NCBI RefSeq assembly: GCF_001279585.1
Contig: NZ_LGEC01000058.1
Coordinates: 62,001-126,000, forward strand
Length of the DNA stretch: 64,000 nt
Direction: 5' to 3'
Source of the DNA: Nocardiopsis sp. NRRL B-16309
GTDB lineage: Bacteria; Actinomycetota; Actinomycetes; Streptosporangiales; Streptosporangiaceae
Made by a program: the position numbers and the translations under genes. The notes under the pieces were generated by a model. That model ran no database searches, was not told the origin of the DNA, and saw nothing but the letters and a program-made list of their open reading frames with translations. Positions 17,073 to 25,516 of this stretch are shown piece by piece (position 1 is the stretch's first letter; each line of letters starts with the position of its first letter).

Positions 17073-18172
17073 CGCCAGACCTCGAAGCGCTCCACACCGC
17101 CTTGGTGGAACGCATCGATACCACCCCTGCGATCCGTGGCGCATTCGACGCCCACCCCCGGCACCGGTTCATCCCCGACATGGTCTGGCCCGACGCGACC
17201 GGGCTTCCGCTGTACCGGACCGCCCACCCCGATCGCTGGGCTCTCCTGGTCTACTCCACCGACGCGATCACCACCCAGGCCAACGACGGGGGATCCGGGC
17301 CGCGGAACGAACCCAGCTCATCGTCGTCGGCGCCCCAGGTGATGGCGGACATGATCGCCGCGGCCGGGATCGACGAGGGCATGCACGTGCTCGAGATCGG
17401 CACCGGCACCGGATGGAACGCCGCCGTTCTCTCTGAGCTGGTCGGTCAGAAGGGGTCTGTCACCAGTGTGGAGATCGACCCGGGGGTGGCGGCACTGGCC
17501 CGAGAACGGCTCACCGGAACCGGCGTCACCGTCCGCACCGCAGCCGCACCTCCCACCGGAGAGGTCTATGACGCGGTCATCGCCACCTGCGCGGTGACGC
17601 ACATCCCGGCGTCGTGGCTGAGGGCCCTCGGGGAGGGCGCTCCGCTCGTGCTCCCATGGAGCCCCCACCCTGCCGCGCACAGCACACCGATCGCGGCACT
17701 ACGCCAGGGCACTCCAGTCACAGGGCCGTTCGTGCGCGAAGGTGCGTTCATGCGCGACCGTACCCAGCGCCCCGGCGACCTGCCATTCCCCGGCCTCGGC
17801 CAGCCGCCCACGCCTCTGGCGCCCTTTCCGGTCGGTTCGGTCGAGCTGATCGGCTCGGGAATGATGACCCAGCTCCTGCTGATGCTGCCCGAGGTGCGTC
17901 TGGGGACTGGGTTGCGTCCCTTCCATGGCGAACCCGGCCGGATCGTGTGGATGGGTAGCGGGCCATCGTGGGCGTACCTGTGGCCTGACGGCTCCGTCAG
18001 CGGGGGCGGCGACCGTGCCTTGAACGAGGAACTGGCTGACGCCTACCAGCGGCTCCAGGACGCCGGTCTCCCCGACCTGAGGGACTTCACCCTGCGGGTC
18101 GGCGCCGAGAGCAGCTCCTACCGCGTCGCGTGCACGGCTCTCGGCCAGCACTGGGACCACCCGGTCGCCTGA
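17069..18172 (+). CDS. PIMT-type protein methyltransferase, enlarged
   Basis: SAM-dependent methyltransferase related to protein-L-isoaspartate O-methyltransferase. 367 residues against about 210 in housekeeping Pcm. The N-terminal domain has SSSSSAPQVMADMI at 83-96, the counterpart of the Pcm substrate loop, and SAM motif I, VLEIGTGTGWNAAVLSELV, at 107-125. A C-terminal extension of some 150 residues includes a long Pro-rich stretch near 230-250. Enlarged PIMT homologues of this kind act in some lanthipeptide and graspetide pathways; no precursor, ATP-grasp or cyclase gene is visible here. GTG 17069 overlaps the preceding small gene. Confidence 0.85.
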   Translation: MTPDLEALHTALVERIDTTPAIRGAFDAHPRHRFIPDMVWPDATGLPLYRTAHPDRWALLVYSTDAITTQANDGGSGPRNEPSSSSSAPQVMADMIAAAGIDEGMHVLEIGTGTGWNAAVLSELVGQKGSVTSVEIDPGVAALARERLTGTGVTVRTAAAPPTGEVYDAVIATCAVTHIPASWLRALGEGAPLVLPWSPHPAAHSTPIAALRQGTPVTGPFVREGAFMRDRTQRPGDLPFPGLGQPPTPLAPFPVGSVELIGSGMMTQLLLMLPEVRLGTGLRPFHGEPGRIVWMGSGPSWAYLWPDGSVSGGGDRALNEELADAYQRLQDAGLPDLRDFTLRVGAESSSYRVACTALGQHWDHPVA

Positions 18173-18555
18173 GTCGGCGCATGGGAAGCGGGGATCCGCG
18201 CGTCCGCCCTCGTGAATACTCGCAAGTAGCCGTCAGCACCGACGGTCAGAGCTTTCCCAGCGTTCATCGCCTTCTGCACGGCCTTCGCGGCGTGTGTGTG
18301 GCGGACGGCACACGAGCGCCCATCGGACCCCCGGCGATCCGTCGGCGCTCCCCTGTGTGCCCAGGTCGTGGCCGCTCCGCCCTGCCCTGGCCCGCGTGCG
18401 GGCGCGCAGCGCCCGCCCCCGGCATCCCCCGACGTCCCCGTGCCGCCCGTGAACACTCCCGGGGGCGACCTATTCCACAGGGGCCGGTCGGAGAAACGAC
18501 GCCGCGTAGCACTACAGTTTGTAGTACTACTGGCGGTCGGTACTGAGAGGTGGCC
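18173..18555. other. cydA upstream region
   Basis: About 380 bases. It holds the cydA operator (18506-18530). The first 120 bases have unusual codon-like content on the minus strand but no start or ribosome binding site, and I do not call a gene. No Rex-type full palindrome was found, only a lone TGAAC near 18452. Confidence 0.5.
18506..18530. promoter_or_regulatory. BlaI/MecI-like operator upstream of cydA
   Basis: Dyad with half-sites GTAGCACTACA (18506-18516) and TGTAGTACTAC (18520-18530) around GTT; the inner ACTACA/TGTAGT arms match perfectly and one outer base is mismatched. The TACA...TGTA arrangement is that of BlaI/MecI/CopY repressor sites. It ends 25 bases before the cydA ATG and would cover the promoter or the transcription start. 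Confidence 0.6.
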
Positions 18556-20001
18556 ATGGAAGCCCTTGATCTCGCGAGGTGGCAGTTCGGGGTCACCACG
18601 ATCTACCACTTCCTCTTCGTGCCCCTGACCATCGGGCTCTCCTTCATCGTGGCCGTCCTGCAGACCCTGTGGTTCCGCACTGGCAAGCACGAGTACCTCC
18701 AGGCCACCCAGTTCTTCGGCAAGCTCTTCCTCATCAACTTCGCCATGGGCGTCGTCACGGGCATCGTGCAGGAGTTCCAGTTCGGCATGAACTGGAGCGA
18801 GTACTCGCGCTTCGTCGGCGACGTGTTCGGGGCCCCGCTGGCCATGGAGGCGCTGCTGGCCTTCTTCCTGGAGTCCACGTTCATCGGCCTGTGGATCTTC
18901 GGCTGGCACCGCCTGCCGCGCGCCGCGCACCTGGCGTGCATCTGGCTGGTGGCGATCGGCACCAACCTGTCGGCGTACTTCATCCTCGCCGCCAACGCCT
19001 GGATGCGCCGTCCCGTCGGGTACGAGATCAACCCGGAGACCGGCCGCGCAGAACTCACCGACATCTGGGCGGTCCTGAGCAACGACCAGGCCTGGTCGAC
19101 CTACCTGCACACCGTCTCGGCGGCGTTCATCACCGCCGGACTGTTCGTCGTCGCCGTGAGCTGCTACAAGCTCTGGCGCAACACCCACCACGGGGACACC
19201 GGAACGGTCGGCACCGCTCCCGCCAAGCGCGACCTCGCGCTGTTCCGGGGCACGCTCAAGGTCGGGCTGGTCTTCACCCTCGTGGCCGGGGCCCTGGTGG
19301 TGTTCTCCGGCGACCACCAGGCCAAGCTCGCCGCCGAGTACGAGCCCATGAAGCTCGCCGCGGCCGAGGCCCTGTGGGACACCGAGGAGGGCGCGGACTT
19401 CTCCGCCTTCGCCGTCGGCGACACCGAGGCGCGCTACAACCCCATCGACATCACCGTCCCCAACGTCCTCAGCTTCCTCGCCACCGGACACTTCGAGGGC
19501 GAGGTGCACGGGATGAACGACCTCCAGGAGGCGTACGAGGAGTACTACGGGCCCGGGGACTACACCCCGAACGTGTTCGTCGTGTACTGGTCGTTCCGCC
19601 TGATGATCGGGCTGGGCCTGTTCGGCGTGGGCATCGCCGCGCTCGGCCTCTACCTCACCCGGGGCCGGGAGCGCCTGCCCCGGCACCGCTGGTTCTACTT
19701 CGCCGGCATGGTCGCGCTGCCCGCCGCCCTGGCCGCGAACATCTTCGGCTGGGTCCTCACCGAGATGGGCCGCCAGCCGTGGACGGTGCACGGCCAGCTG
19801 CTGACCGCCAACAGCGTCTCCCCCGGGGTGAGCCTGGGGACGGTCGCCATGAGCCTGGGCGTCTTCACCGCCGTCTACGGCCTGCTCTTCGTCGTGGAGG
19901 TCGGCCTGTTGGCGAAGTACGTCAAGGCCGGGCCCTCCCACCTCGTTCCCGACCTGGAGAACGACGAGGACGAGGCCGCCATCCCGCACTTCAGCTACTA
20001 G
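18556..20001 (+). CDS. cydA: Cytochrome bd ubiquinol oxidase subunit I
   Basis: Haem-bearing subunit of the bd-type terminal oxidase in the cytoplasmic membrane; it oxidises quinol and reduces oxygen with high affinity. 481 residues from ATG 18556, with GAGAGG 5 bases before it. Nine or so membrane helices. DLARWQFGVTTIYHFLFVP holds the haem-ligand His at 18; the Q-loop region is short; GRQPWTVHGQL is the family signature. First gene of cydABDC, 12 bases before cydB. Likely controlled by the dyad just upstream. Confidence 0.96.
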   Translation: MEALDLARWQFGVTTIYHFLFVPLTIGLSFIVAVLQTLWFRTGKHEYLQATQFFGKLFLINFAMGVVTGIVQEFQFGMNWSEYSRFVGDVFGAPLAMEALLAFFLESTFIGLWIFGWHRLPRAAHLACIWLVAIGTNLSAYFILAANAWMRRPVGYEINPETGRAELTDIWAVLSNDQAWSTYLHTVSAAFITAGLFVVAVSCYKLWRNTHHGDTGTVGTAPAKRDLALFRGTLKVGLVFTLVAGALVVFSGDHQAKLAAEYEPMKLAAAEALWDTEEGADFSAFAVGDTEARYNPIDITVPNVLSFLATGHFEGEVHGMNDLQEAYEEYYGPGDYTPNVFVVYWSFRLMIGLGLFGVGIAALGLYLTRGRERLPRHRWFYFAGMVALPAALAANIFGWVLTEMGRQPWTVHGQLLTANSVSPGVSLGTVAMSLGVFTAVYGLLFVVEVGLLAKYVKAGPSHLVPDLENDEDEAAIPHFSY

Positions 20002-20013
20002 GAGCCACGGACC

Positions 20014-21048
20014 ATGGATCTCGCCGTCATCTGGTTCATCGCCATCACGGTCCTGTGGACCGGGTACTTCATCCTGGAGGGCTTCGACTTCGGGGTGGGC
20101 ACGCTCCTGCCGTTCATGGGCAGGCGCGACTCCGTCGACCGACGCGTCACCATCAACTCCATCGGACCGGTGTGGGACGCCAACGAGGTGTGGCTGCTCA
20201 CGGCGGTCGGCGCGATGTTCGCCGCCTTCCCCGCCTGGTACGCCTCGCTGCTCAGCGGCTTCTACGTCCCGGTGTTCGCCATCCTCATCGCGCTGATCCT
20301 GCGCGGTGTGGCCTTCGAGTACCGCGGCAAGCGCGACGACGCCGCCTGGCGCGCCTGGTGGGACCGGGCGATCGTCGCCGGCAGCGCCGTCCCGGCGTTC
20401 CTGTGGGGCGTCGTCTTCGCCAACGTCGTCCGGGGCGTGGCGGTGGACGCCGACCAGATCGTCACCGCGGGACTGCTCGACCTGCTGAACCCGTACGCCC
20501 TGCTGGGCGGGCTGACGACCCTGTCGCTGTTCACCCTGCACGGCGCGGTGTTCCTGACGCTCAAGACCGACGGCCCCGTCCGGGCCCGCGCCCGCACGGC
20601 CTCCCTGTGGGCCGCGTGCGCCGCGGTCCCCGCCGCCACCGTGTTCCTCGCCTGGACCCAGTCCGCCCACGGCGAGCCGTGGACCCTGCCGCTGGCCGCC
20701 GTCGCCGCGGTCGCCCTCGTCGGCGGGGTCGTCGCGGCGCTGCTGCGCCACGAACGGCTGTCGTTCACGCTGACCGCGGTCACCGTGCTCACCGCCGTCG
20801 CGACCCTCTTCGGGTCCCTGTTCCCGAACGTGCTCCCGTCCACCACCGATCCGGCGTTCAGCCTCACCGTGGCCAACGCCTCCTCGGCCGACTACACGCT
20901 GACGGTGATGTCGTGGGTGGCGGTGTTCTTCCTGCCGCTCGTCCTCGCCTACCAGGGGTGGAGCTACTGGGTGTTCCGCCAGCGGGTGACCGGTGCGACC
21001 GTCACCGGCGCGGCCGAGCCCGGGCCCGAGCACGCGCCCGCCGCCTGA
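20014..21048 (+). CDS. cydB: Cytochrome bd ubiquinol oxidase subunit II
   Basis: Second membrane subunit of the bd oxidase. 344 residues, eight or so membrane helices. Near the N-terminus FILEGFDFGVGTLLPF and INSIGPVWDANEVWL are hallmark motifs; the C-terminus holds VMSWVAVFFLPLVLAYQGWSYWVF (about 300-323). ATG 20014 follows AGGAGCC. It is 12 bases behind cydA. A 266-base gap carrying a dispersed repeat (copy R2) separates it from cydD, so the operon is interrupted by repeat DNA. Confidence 0.95.
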   Translation: MDLAVIWFIAITVLWTGYFILEGFDFGVGTLLPFMGRRDSVDRRVTINSIGPVWDANEVWLLTAVGAMFAAFPAWYASLLSGFYVPVFAILIALILRGVAFEYRGKRDDAAWRAWWDRAIVAGSAVPAFLWGVVFANVVRGVAVDADQIVTAGLLDLLNPYALLGGLTTLSLFTLHGAVFLTLKTDGPVRARARTASLWAACAAVPAATVFLAWTQSAHGEPWTLPLAAVAAVALVGGVVAALLRHERLSFTLTAVTVLTAVATLFGSLFPNVLPSTTDPAFSLTVANASSADYTLTVMSWVAVFFLPLVLAYQGWSYWVFRQRVTGATVTGAAEPGPEHAPAA

Positions 21049-21175
21049 ACCCCTCCCCTGGGGCCGGATCCCTGCCCCAGGGGGTTGAATGGAGTCGGCC
21101 CCACGCACCGGGACTCCAGGGGGTTGAACGTAGGCCGCGAGGCCTGCGGGGCCACTGGGGGTGTCGCGAGGGGCG

Positions 21176-21261
21176 CGCCGGTGTTCCGCAGGAGGAGACG
21201 GGGCCGCAGACGAAGGAGCAAGGCAAAAGGAGCAAGGCAAGTCGACGACGAAGAACACTGG
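21176..21261 (-). repeat. Dispersed repeat, copy R2, inside the cyd operon
   Basis: Reverse orientation relative to R1. Bounded by CCGGTGTTCCGCAG (from 21177) and AAGAACACTGG (to 21261), the same ends as R1 with two changes. It lacks R1's central ACGGACGCC block and has a small duplication of AAGGAGCAAGGCAA instead. Two direct copies of CCAGGGGGTTGAA lie just upstream at about 21077 and 21116. Confidence 0.7.
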
Positions 21262-21314
21262 CCTCCCGGCGCCCCGAGCACGAACCAAGGCGAAGCGAAG
21301 GTTCAAGAAGACTC

Positions 21315-23048
21315 ATGAAGCCGCTCGATCCCCGTCTGGTGCGCGCCGCGAGCGCCGTCCGGCTCCACCTGGCCGTCTCGGTGGTCAGCGGGCTGCTCGT
21401 CACCGCCCTGATCCTCCTCCAGGCCTGGCTGCTGGCCCGGGTCATCACCGGCGCCTGGAGCGGCGAGGGGATGGCCGCGCTGGGCTGGGCGGTCGGGGCC
21501 GTGGCGGCGGTCGCTGTGGCCCGCGCCCTGCTCTCCTACCTGGCCGAGGCCTCCGCCCTGTCCAGCGCGGCCCGCACCAAGTCGCAGCTGCGCCGCCGCC
21601 TGGTCGAGCACGTGACCGGCGCCGGGCAGGTGTGGACGGCCGAGCCGGGCGACGACGGTGAGGGCTCGCCCAAGGCCGGAGAGCTGGTCACCCTGGCCAC
21701 ACGCGGGCTGGACGCGCTGGACGACTACTTCGCCCGCTACCTGCCCCAGCTCGTCCTGGCCGCGATCGTGCCGCTCGCCGTCCTCGGCGTGGTGTTCTGG
21801 GCCGACTGGATCTCGGGCATCGTCATCGCCGTCACGCTGCCCCTGATCCCGGTGTTCATGGCGCTGATCGGCATGTACACCCAGGCGCGCACCGACCGGC
21901 AGTGGCGGCTGCTCAGCCGTCTGGGCGGCCACTTCCTCGACGTCGTGGAGGGGCTGCCGACGCTGGCGGTCTTCCGCAGGGCCAAGGCCCAGGCGGCGAT
22001 CATCAAGGCCGTGGGCGAGGAGCACCGCGAGGCGACGATGGGGACGCTGCGGGTCGCGTTCCTGTCCGCCTTCGCCCTGGAACTGCTGGCGACCCTGGCG
22101 GTGGCGCTGGTCGCCGTCGAGGTGGGGCTGCGCCTGCTCGGCGGCCACATGGACTACCAGACCGCCCTGCTGGTGCTCATCCTGGCCCCGGAGGCCTACC
22201 TGCCGCTGCGCGAGGTGGGCGCCCGCTTCCACGCCAGCATGGAGGGCGTGGCCGCGGCCGACCAGGTCTTCACCGAGCTGGAGCGCGAGCGCGGCGCCGG
22301 GCGTCCCGCGCCCGCGTCGGCGCCGACCGGCCGCCCCTCCCCCGCCGCGGCCGGAGACCTGCGCTTCGAGGGAGTGGGGATGCGCTACGCGGGCCGCGAC
22401 GTGCCCGCCCTGAGCGGGTTCGACCTGGAGGTGCGCGCCGGCGAACACGTCCTGCTCACGGGCCCCAGCGGCGCGGGCAAGACCACGCTGCTGTCCCTTC
22501 TGCTGCGGCTGAACGAACCCACGGAGGGCCGCGTCAGCGTCCGCGCCCCTGGCGGGGCATGGACCCGGCTGGACGCCGTCCCGGCCGCCGACTGGCGGCT
22601 GGGGATCGCCTGGGTGCCCCAGCACCCGTACCTGTTCGACGTGTCCGTGACCGACAACATCCGTCTGGGCGCGCCCGAGGCCACGATGGAGCGGGTGCGG
22701 GAGGCGGCCCGACAGGCCGAGGCCGACGCGTTCGTCTCGGCGCTGCCCGAGGGGTACGACACCCGGCTGGGCGAGCGGGGAGCCCGGCTGTCCGCGGGCC
22801 AGCGCCAGCGGATCGCGCTCGCCCGCGCCCTGTGCCGGGACGCGCCCCTGGTCCTGCTGGACGAGCCGACCGCCCACCTGGACCCGGAGAACGCGGCGGC
22901 GGTGCGCACCGCCGTCACCCGCCTGTTGGAGGGCCGCACGGCGGTCATCGTGGCCCACGACACGGCGTGGGCACGGTCCGCTCTCGGCGACTCGCTGCGC
23001 CAGGTGTCGCTGCCACTGCCGTCCCCGGAAGCGAGCGAGTCCCTGTGA
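21315..23048 (+). CDS. cydD: ABC exporter subunit CydD
   Basis: One half of the heterodimeric CydDC thiol/haem-linked ABC exporter required to assemble the bd oxidase. 577 residues. Six membrane helices fill about 1-310; the nucleotide-binding domain follows with Walker A GPSGAGKTT, Q-loop VPQHPYLFD, signature LSAGQRQRIALARA and Walker B LVLLDEPTAHLDPE. The start is ATG 21315; the ribosome binding site is weak and comes from the end of the repeat. Its stop overlaps the cydC start by four bases (GTGA). Confidence 0.93.
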   Translation: MKPLDPRLVRAASAVRLHLAVSVVSGLLVTALILLQAWLLARVITGAWSGEGMAALGWAVGAVAAVAVARALLSYLAEASALSSAARTKSQLRRRLVEHVTGAGQVWTAEPGDDGEGSPKAGELVTLATRGLDALDDYFARYLPQLVLAAIVPLAVLGVVFWADWISGIVIAVTLPLIPVFMALIGMYTQARTDRQWRLLSRLGGHFLDVVEGLPTLAVFRRAKAQAAIIKAVGEEHREATMGTLRVAFLSAFALELLATLAVALVAVEVGLRLLGGHMDYQTALLVLILAPEAYLPLREVGARFHASMEGVAAADQVFTELERERGAGRPAPASAPTGRPSPAAAGDLRFEGVGMRYAGRDVPALSGFDLEVRAGEHVLLTGPSGAGKTTLLSLLLRLNEPTEGRVSVRAPGGAWTRLDAVPAADWRLGIAWVPQHPYLFDVSVTDNIRLGAPEATMERVREAARQAEADAFVSALPEGYDTRLGERGARLSAGQRQRIALARALCRDAPLVLLDEPTAHLDPENAAAVRTAVTRLLEGRTAVIVAHDTAWARSALGDSLRQVSLPLPSPEASESL

Positions 23049-24814
23049 GTACACCCGTTTCGGCCGACCACCGCGCGCGGCCGTCCTCCGAGCGCGCGCG
23101 GCGCCGGAATCCGCTGTGGCGGATGATCGCGCTGGCCTGGCCGCGCGGGGGCCGGTTCGCGCTGGGCGTGCTGCTCGGCGCGTTCGCCACCGGCGCGGGC
23201 GTGGCCCTGCTCGCCGTTGCGGCGTGGATGCTCGCCACGGCGGCCGACCACCCGCCGATCACGGCCCTGAGCGTGGCCGTGGTCGCCACGCGGGCGCTGG
23301 GCGTGACCCGCGGCGTCGCCCGGTACCTGGAACGGCTGGTCACCCACGACGCCGCGTTCCGCACGCTCGCCGAGGTGCGGGTGCGCGTGTACGAACGGCT
23401 CGCGGCCACCGAGCCCTTCGGCCGCTTCCGGTCGGGCGACCTGGTGTCGCGGCTGGTCAACGACACCGAGGCGACGCTCGACCTGTTGGTGCGCGGGCTC
23501 ACGCCGCCGCTGATCTCGGTGGTGACGGGCGGGGCGACGGTCCTGTTCCTGTCCGTGGTGTACCTGCCGGGCGGGCTGCTGCTCGCCGCCGGGCTCCTGC
23601 TGGCCGGGCTCACGGTGCCGCTCGCGGCGGCCGCCCTGGGACGCGGGCCCGGGCGCCGCCAGTCCCGGGCCCGCGGCGAGCTGTCGACGGCCCTGGTGGA
23701 CACCCTGCACGGCGCGCCGGACCTGGTCGCCTACGGGGCGATGGACCGACAGGTCGAGCGGGTCCACACGGCCGACGCCGAACTGACCCGGCTCGCGCGG
23801 CGCGACGCCGCCGTCCTGGGCCTGGGCGCCGGGGCGACGGCGCTGATCACCGGACTGACGGTGTGGGGCGCCCTGCTGCTGGGGGTGACCGCCGTGGAGG
23901 GCGGGGCGCTGAGCGCCGTGTCGCTGGCGGTGCTGGTGCTCACGACTCTGGCGGCGTTCGAGATCGTGGCGCCGCTGCCCGCAGTGGCCGCGAAACTGGG
24001 CGCGATCCGCGAGAGCGGCGCCCGGCTCTTCGGCGTCCTGGACGTCCCCGCCGCGACCGCGGCGCCGACGAGGACCGGCCTGGACCCCGACGGGGACCCC
24101 TCGGTGCTGATCCGCGACCTGCGGGTGCGCTATGGCCCGCGGGAGCCGTGGGCACTGGACGGGGTGGACCTGGAGATCCCGGCCGGGTGGACGGTCGCCG
24201 TGGTGGGACCGAGCGGCGCGGGCAAGAGCACGCTGGCCTCGGTGCTGCTGCGCTTCCGCGACCCGGACGGCGGGAGCGTGTCCATCGGCGGCGCCGACAT
24301 CACGTCCCACCCGCCCGACGAGGTGCGCGCGGTGGTCTCGGGGGTGCCGCAGGACCCGCACGTGTTCGCCTCGACCCTGCGGGAGAACCTGAAACTGGCC
24401 CGCCCGGGCGCACCGGACGAGGAGCTGTGGGCGGCGCTGCGGCGGGCGCGCCTGGCCGACGAGGTCGCGGCGATGCCCAAGGGGCTGGACACGCTGGTGG
24501 GCACGCACGGGCTCGGGCTGAGCGGGGGCATGGTGCAGCGGCTGGCGCTGGCCCGCGCGGTGCTCGCGGCGCCGCGCGTCCTGGTGCTGGACGAGCCGAC
24601 GGCGCACCTGGACCCGGACGCGCGCGACGCGGTGGTGGCCGACCTGTTGGACGCCGTCGAGGGCTACTCCACCCTGCTCATCACGCACGACCTGACGGGG
24701 CTGGAGCGGGTGGACCGGATCTACGTGGTGCGCAAGGGGCGGGTGATCCAGGAGGGCACCCACGCGGAACTGTCGGAGGCCGAGGGGTGGTACCGCGACG
24801 TGCTGGCTCCCTGA
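23045..24814 (+). CDS. cydC: ABC exporter subunit CydC
   Basis: Partner of CydD. 589 residues with six membrane helices and a C-terminal ATPase: Walker A GPSGAGKST, Q-loop GVPQDPHVF, Walker B VLVLDEPTAHLDPD and the H-loop ITHDLTG. The signature reads LSGGMVQRLALARA, with Met where Gln is normal, so the second composite ATP site may be degenerate, as in many heterodimeric exporters. GTG 23045 overlaps the cydD stop, so the two are coupled. It ends the operon. Confidence 0.93.
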   Translation: MSTPVSADHRARPSSERARRRNPLWRMIALAWPRGGRFALGVLLGAFATGAGVALLAVAAWMLATAADHPPITALSVAVVATRALGVTRGVARYLERLVTHDAAFRTLAEVRVRVYERLAATEPFGRFRSGDLVSRLVNDTEATLDLLVRGLTPPLISVVTGGATVLFLSVVYLPGGLLLAAGLLLAGLTVPLAAAALGRGPGRRQSRARGELSTALVDTLHGAPDLVAYGAMDRQVERVHTADAELTRLARRDAAVLGLGAGATALITGLTVWGALLLGVTAVEGGALSAVSLAVLVLTTLAAFEIVAPLPAVAAKLGAIRESGARLFGVLDVPAATAAPTRTGLDPDGDPSVLIRDLRVRYGPREPWALDGVDLEIPAGWTVAVVGPSGAGKSTLASVLLRFRDPDGGSVSIGGADITSHPPDEVRAVVSGVPQDPHVFASTLRENLKLARPGAPDEELWAALRRARLADEVAAMPKGLDTLVGTHGLGLSGGMVQRLALARAVLAAPRVLVLDEPTAHLDPDARDAVVADLLDAVEGYSTLLITHDLTGLERVDRIYVVRKGRVIQEGTHAELSEAEGWYRDVLAP

Positions 24815-24833
24815 CGACTCCGTAGGAGTGCCG

Positions 24834-25376
24834 CTACGTCAGCAGCGGGGTCGCCTCGATCTCGATGTTGAAGGGTTCGGGAAGCTTCACGGACGTATCG
24901 GGGACCGCTCGCGCGACGTCCAGGTATTCGCCCTCTCGGGATTGGAGAAGAGCGATCTCGCTCTTGAGCGGATCGATCACCAGGTACAGGGGGACTCCCG
25001 CCGTGGCGTATCCCTTCACCTTGGCCTGCCGGTCATGGAGCGCGCTACCAGGGGAGGCGACCTCGACCGCCAACTCCAGGTCCGCGGCGGGAAGAATCCA
25101 GTCCGATTCGTCCCATTGCTCCTCCTCGCCCGGCGTTTCAGGCAGGACCGCAAGGTCAGGGACATAGCGGTCACCGGTCTCGGAGACCTCCAGGGTCAGC
25201 ATCTGGTAGGCATCCAGGTCTTCGGGCATGGAGCGGTCAAGGGCCCGCTCGAGGCGCTTGATGATCGTGCTGTGCCGGAATGTCGGTGTCGGCGACACGA
25301 TGATGCTCCCGTCGATGATCTCCGAGCGGTAACCATCGGGGAGTTTGAGGCTTTCATGCAGCGTGGGAAGGTCCAT
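24834..25376 (-). CDS. Uma2 family protein (DUF820, nuclease fold)
   Basis: 180 residues of the Uma2 family, which has the restriction-endonuclease-like PD-(D/E)xK fold and is widespread in actinomycetes and cyanobacteria without a clear role. Seen: GYRSEIIDGSIIVSPTPTFRH at the start of the domain, YVPDLAVLP, and LAVEVASPGSALHDRQAKVKGYA with the catalytic-type E...D...K residues. ATG 25376 follows GGAGGAAA. A single-gene unit, convergent with cydC. Codon use is less GC-rich than the flanking genes, consistent with acquisition. Confidence 0.88.
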   Translation of the reverse strand: MDLPTLHESLKLPDGYRSEIIDGSIIVSPTPTFRHSTIIKRLERALDRSMPEDLDAYQMLTLEVSETGDRYVPDLAVLPETPGEEEQWDESDWILPAADLELAVEVASPGSALHDRQAKVKGYATAGVPLYLVIDPLKSEIALLQSREGEYLDVARAVPDTSVKLPEPFNIEIEATPLLT

Positions 25377-25516
25377 CGTGGTTTCCTCCACCCGCTCCTG
25401 AGTCGCACAGACCATGTGTGCCCCCTGCGGTGGTCGGAACGCACCGAGCGTAGCGGGGGCACAGGCTCAGAGTACGCCTTTTCGATGATGTCACGCGGAT
25501 CCCCTAGGGTTCCTGC

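Noticed and set aside
18440..18470. Rex-type operator for cydA
   Set aside because: Only a TGAAC half-site is present; the second half of the palindrome is missing.
18118..21306. Minus-strand frame of over 1000 codons opposite cydAB
   Set aside because: Antisense shadow. A short piece at 18180-18290 (AVQKAMNAGKALTVGADGYL) looks protein-like with unusual codons, but has no start, ribosome site or recognisable family, so it is not called.
18579..21314. Very long frame running through cydA and cydB ahead of cydD
   Set aside because: Before 21315 the translation is Arg/Pro/His-rich noise; only the part from the ATG at 21315 is CydD.
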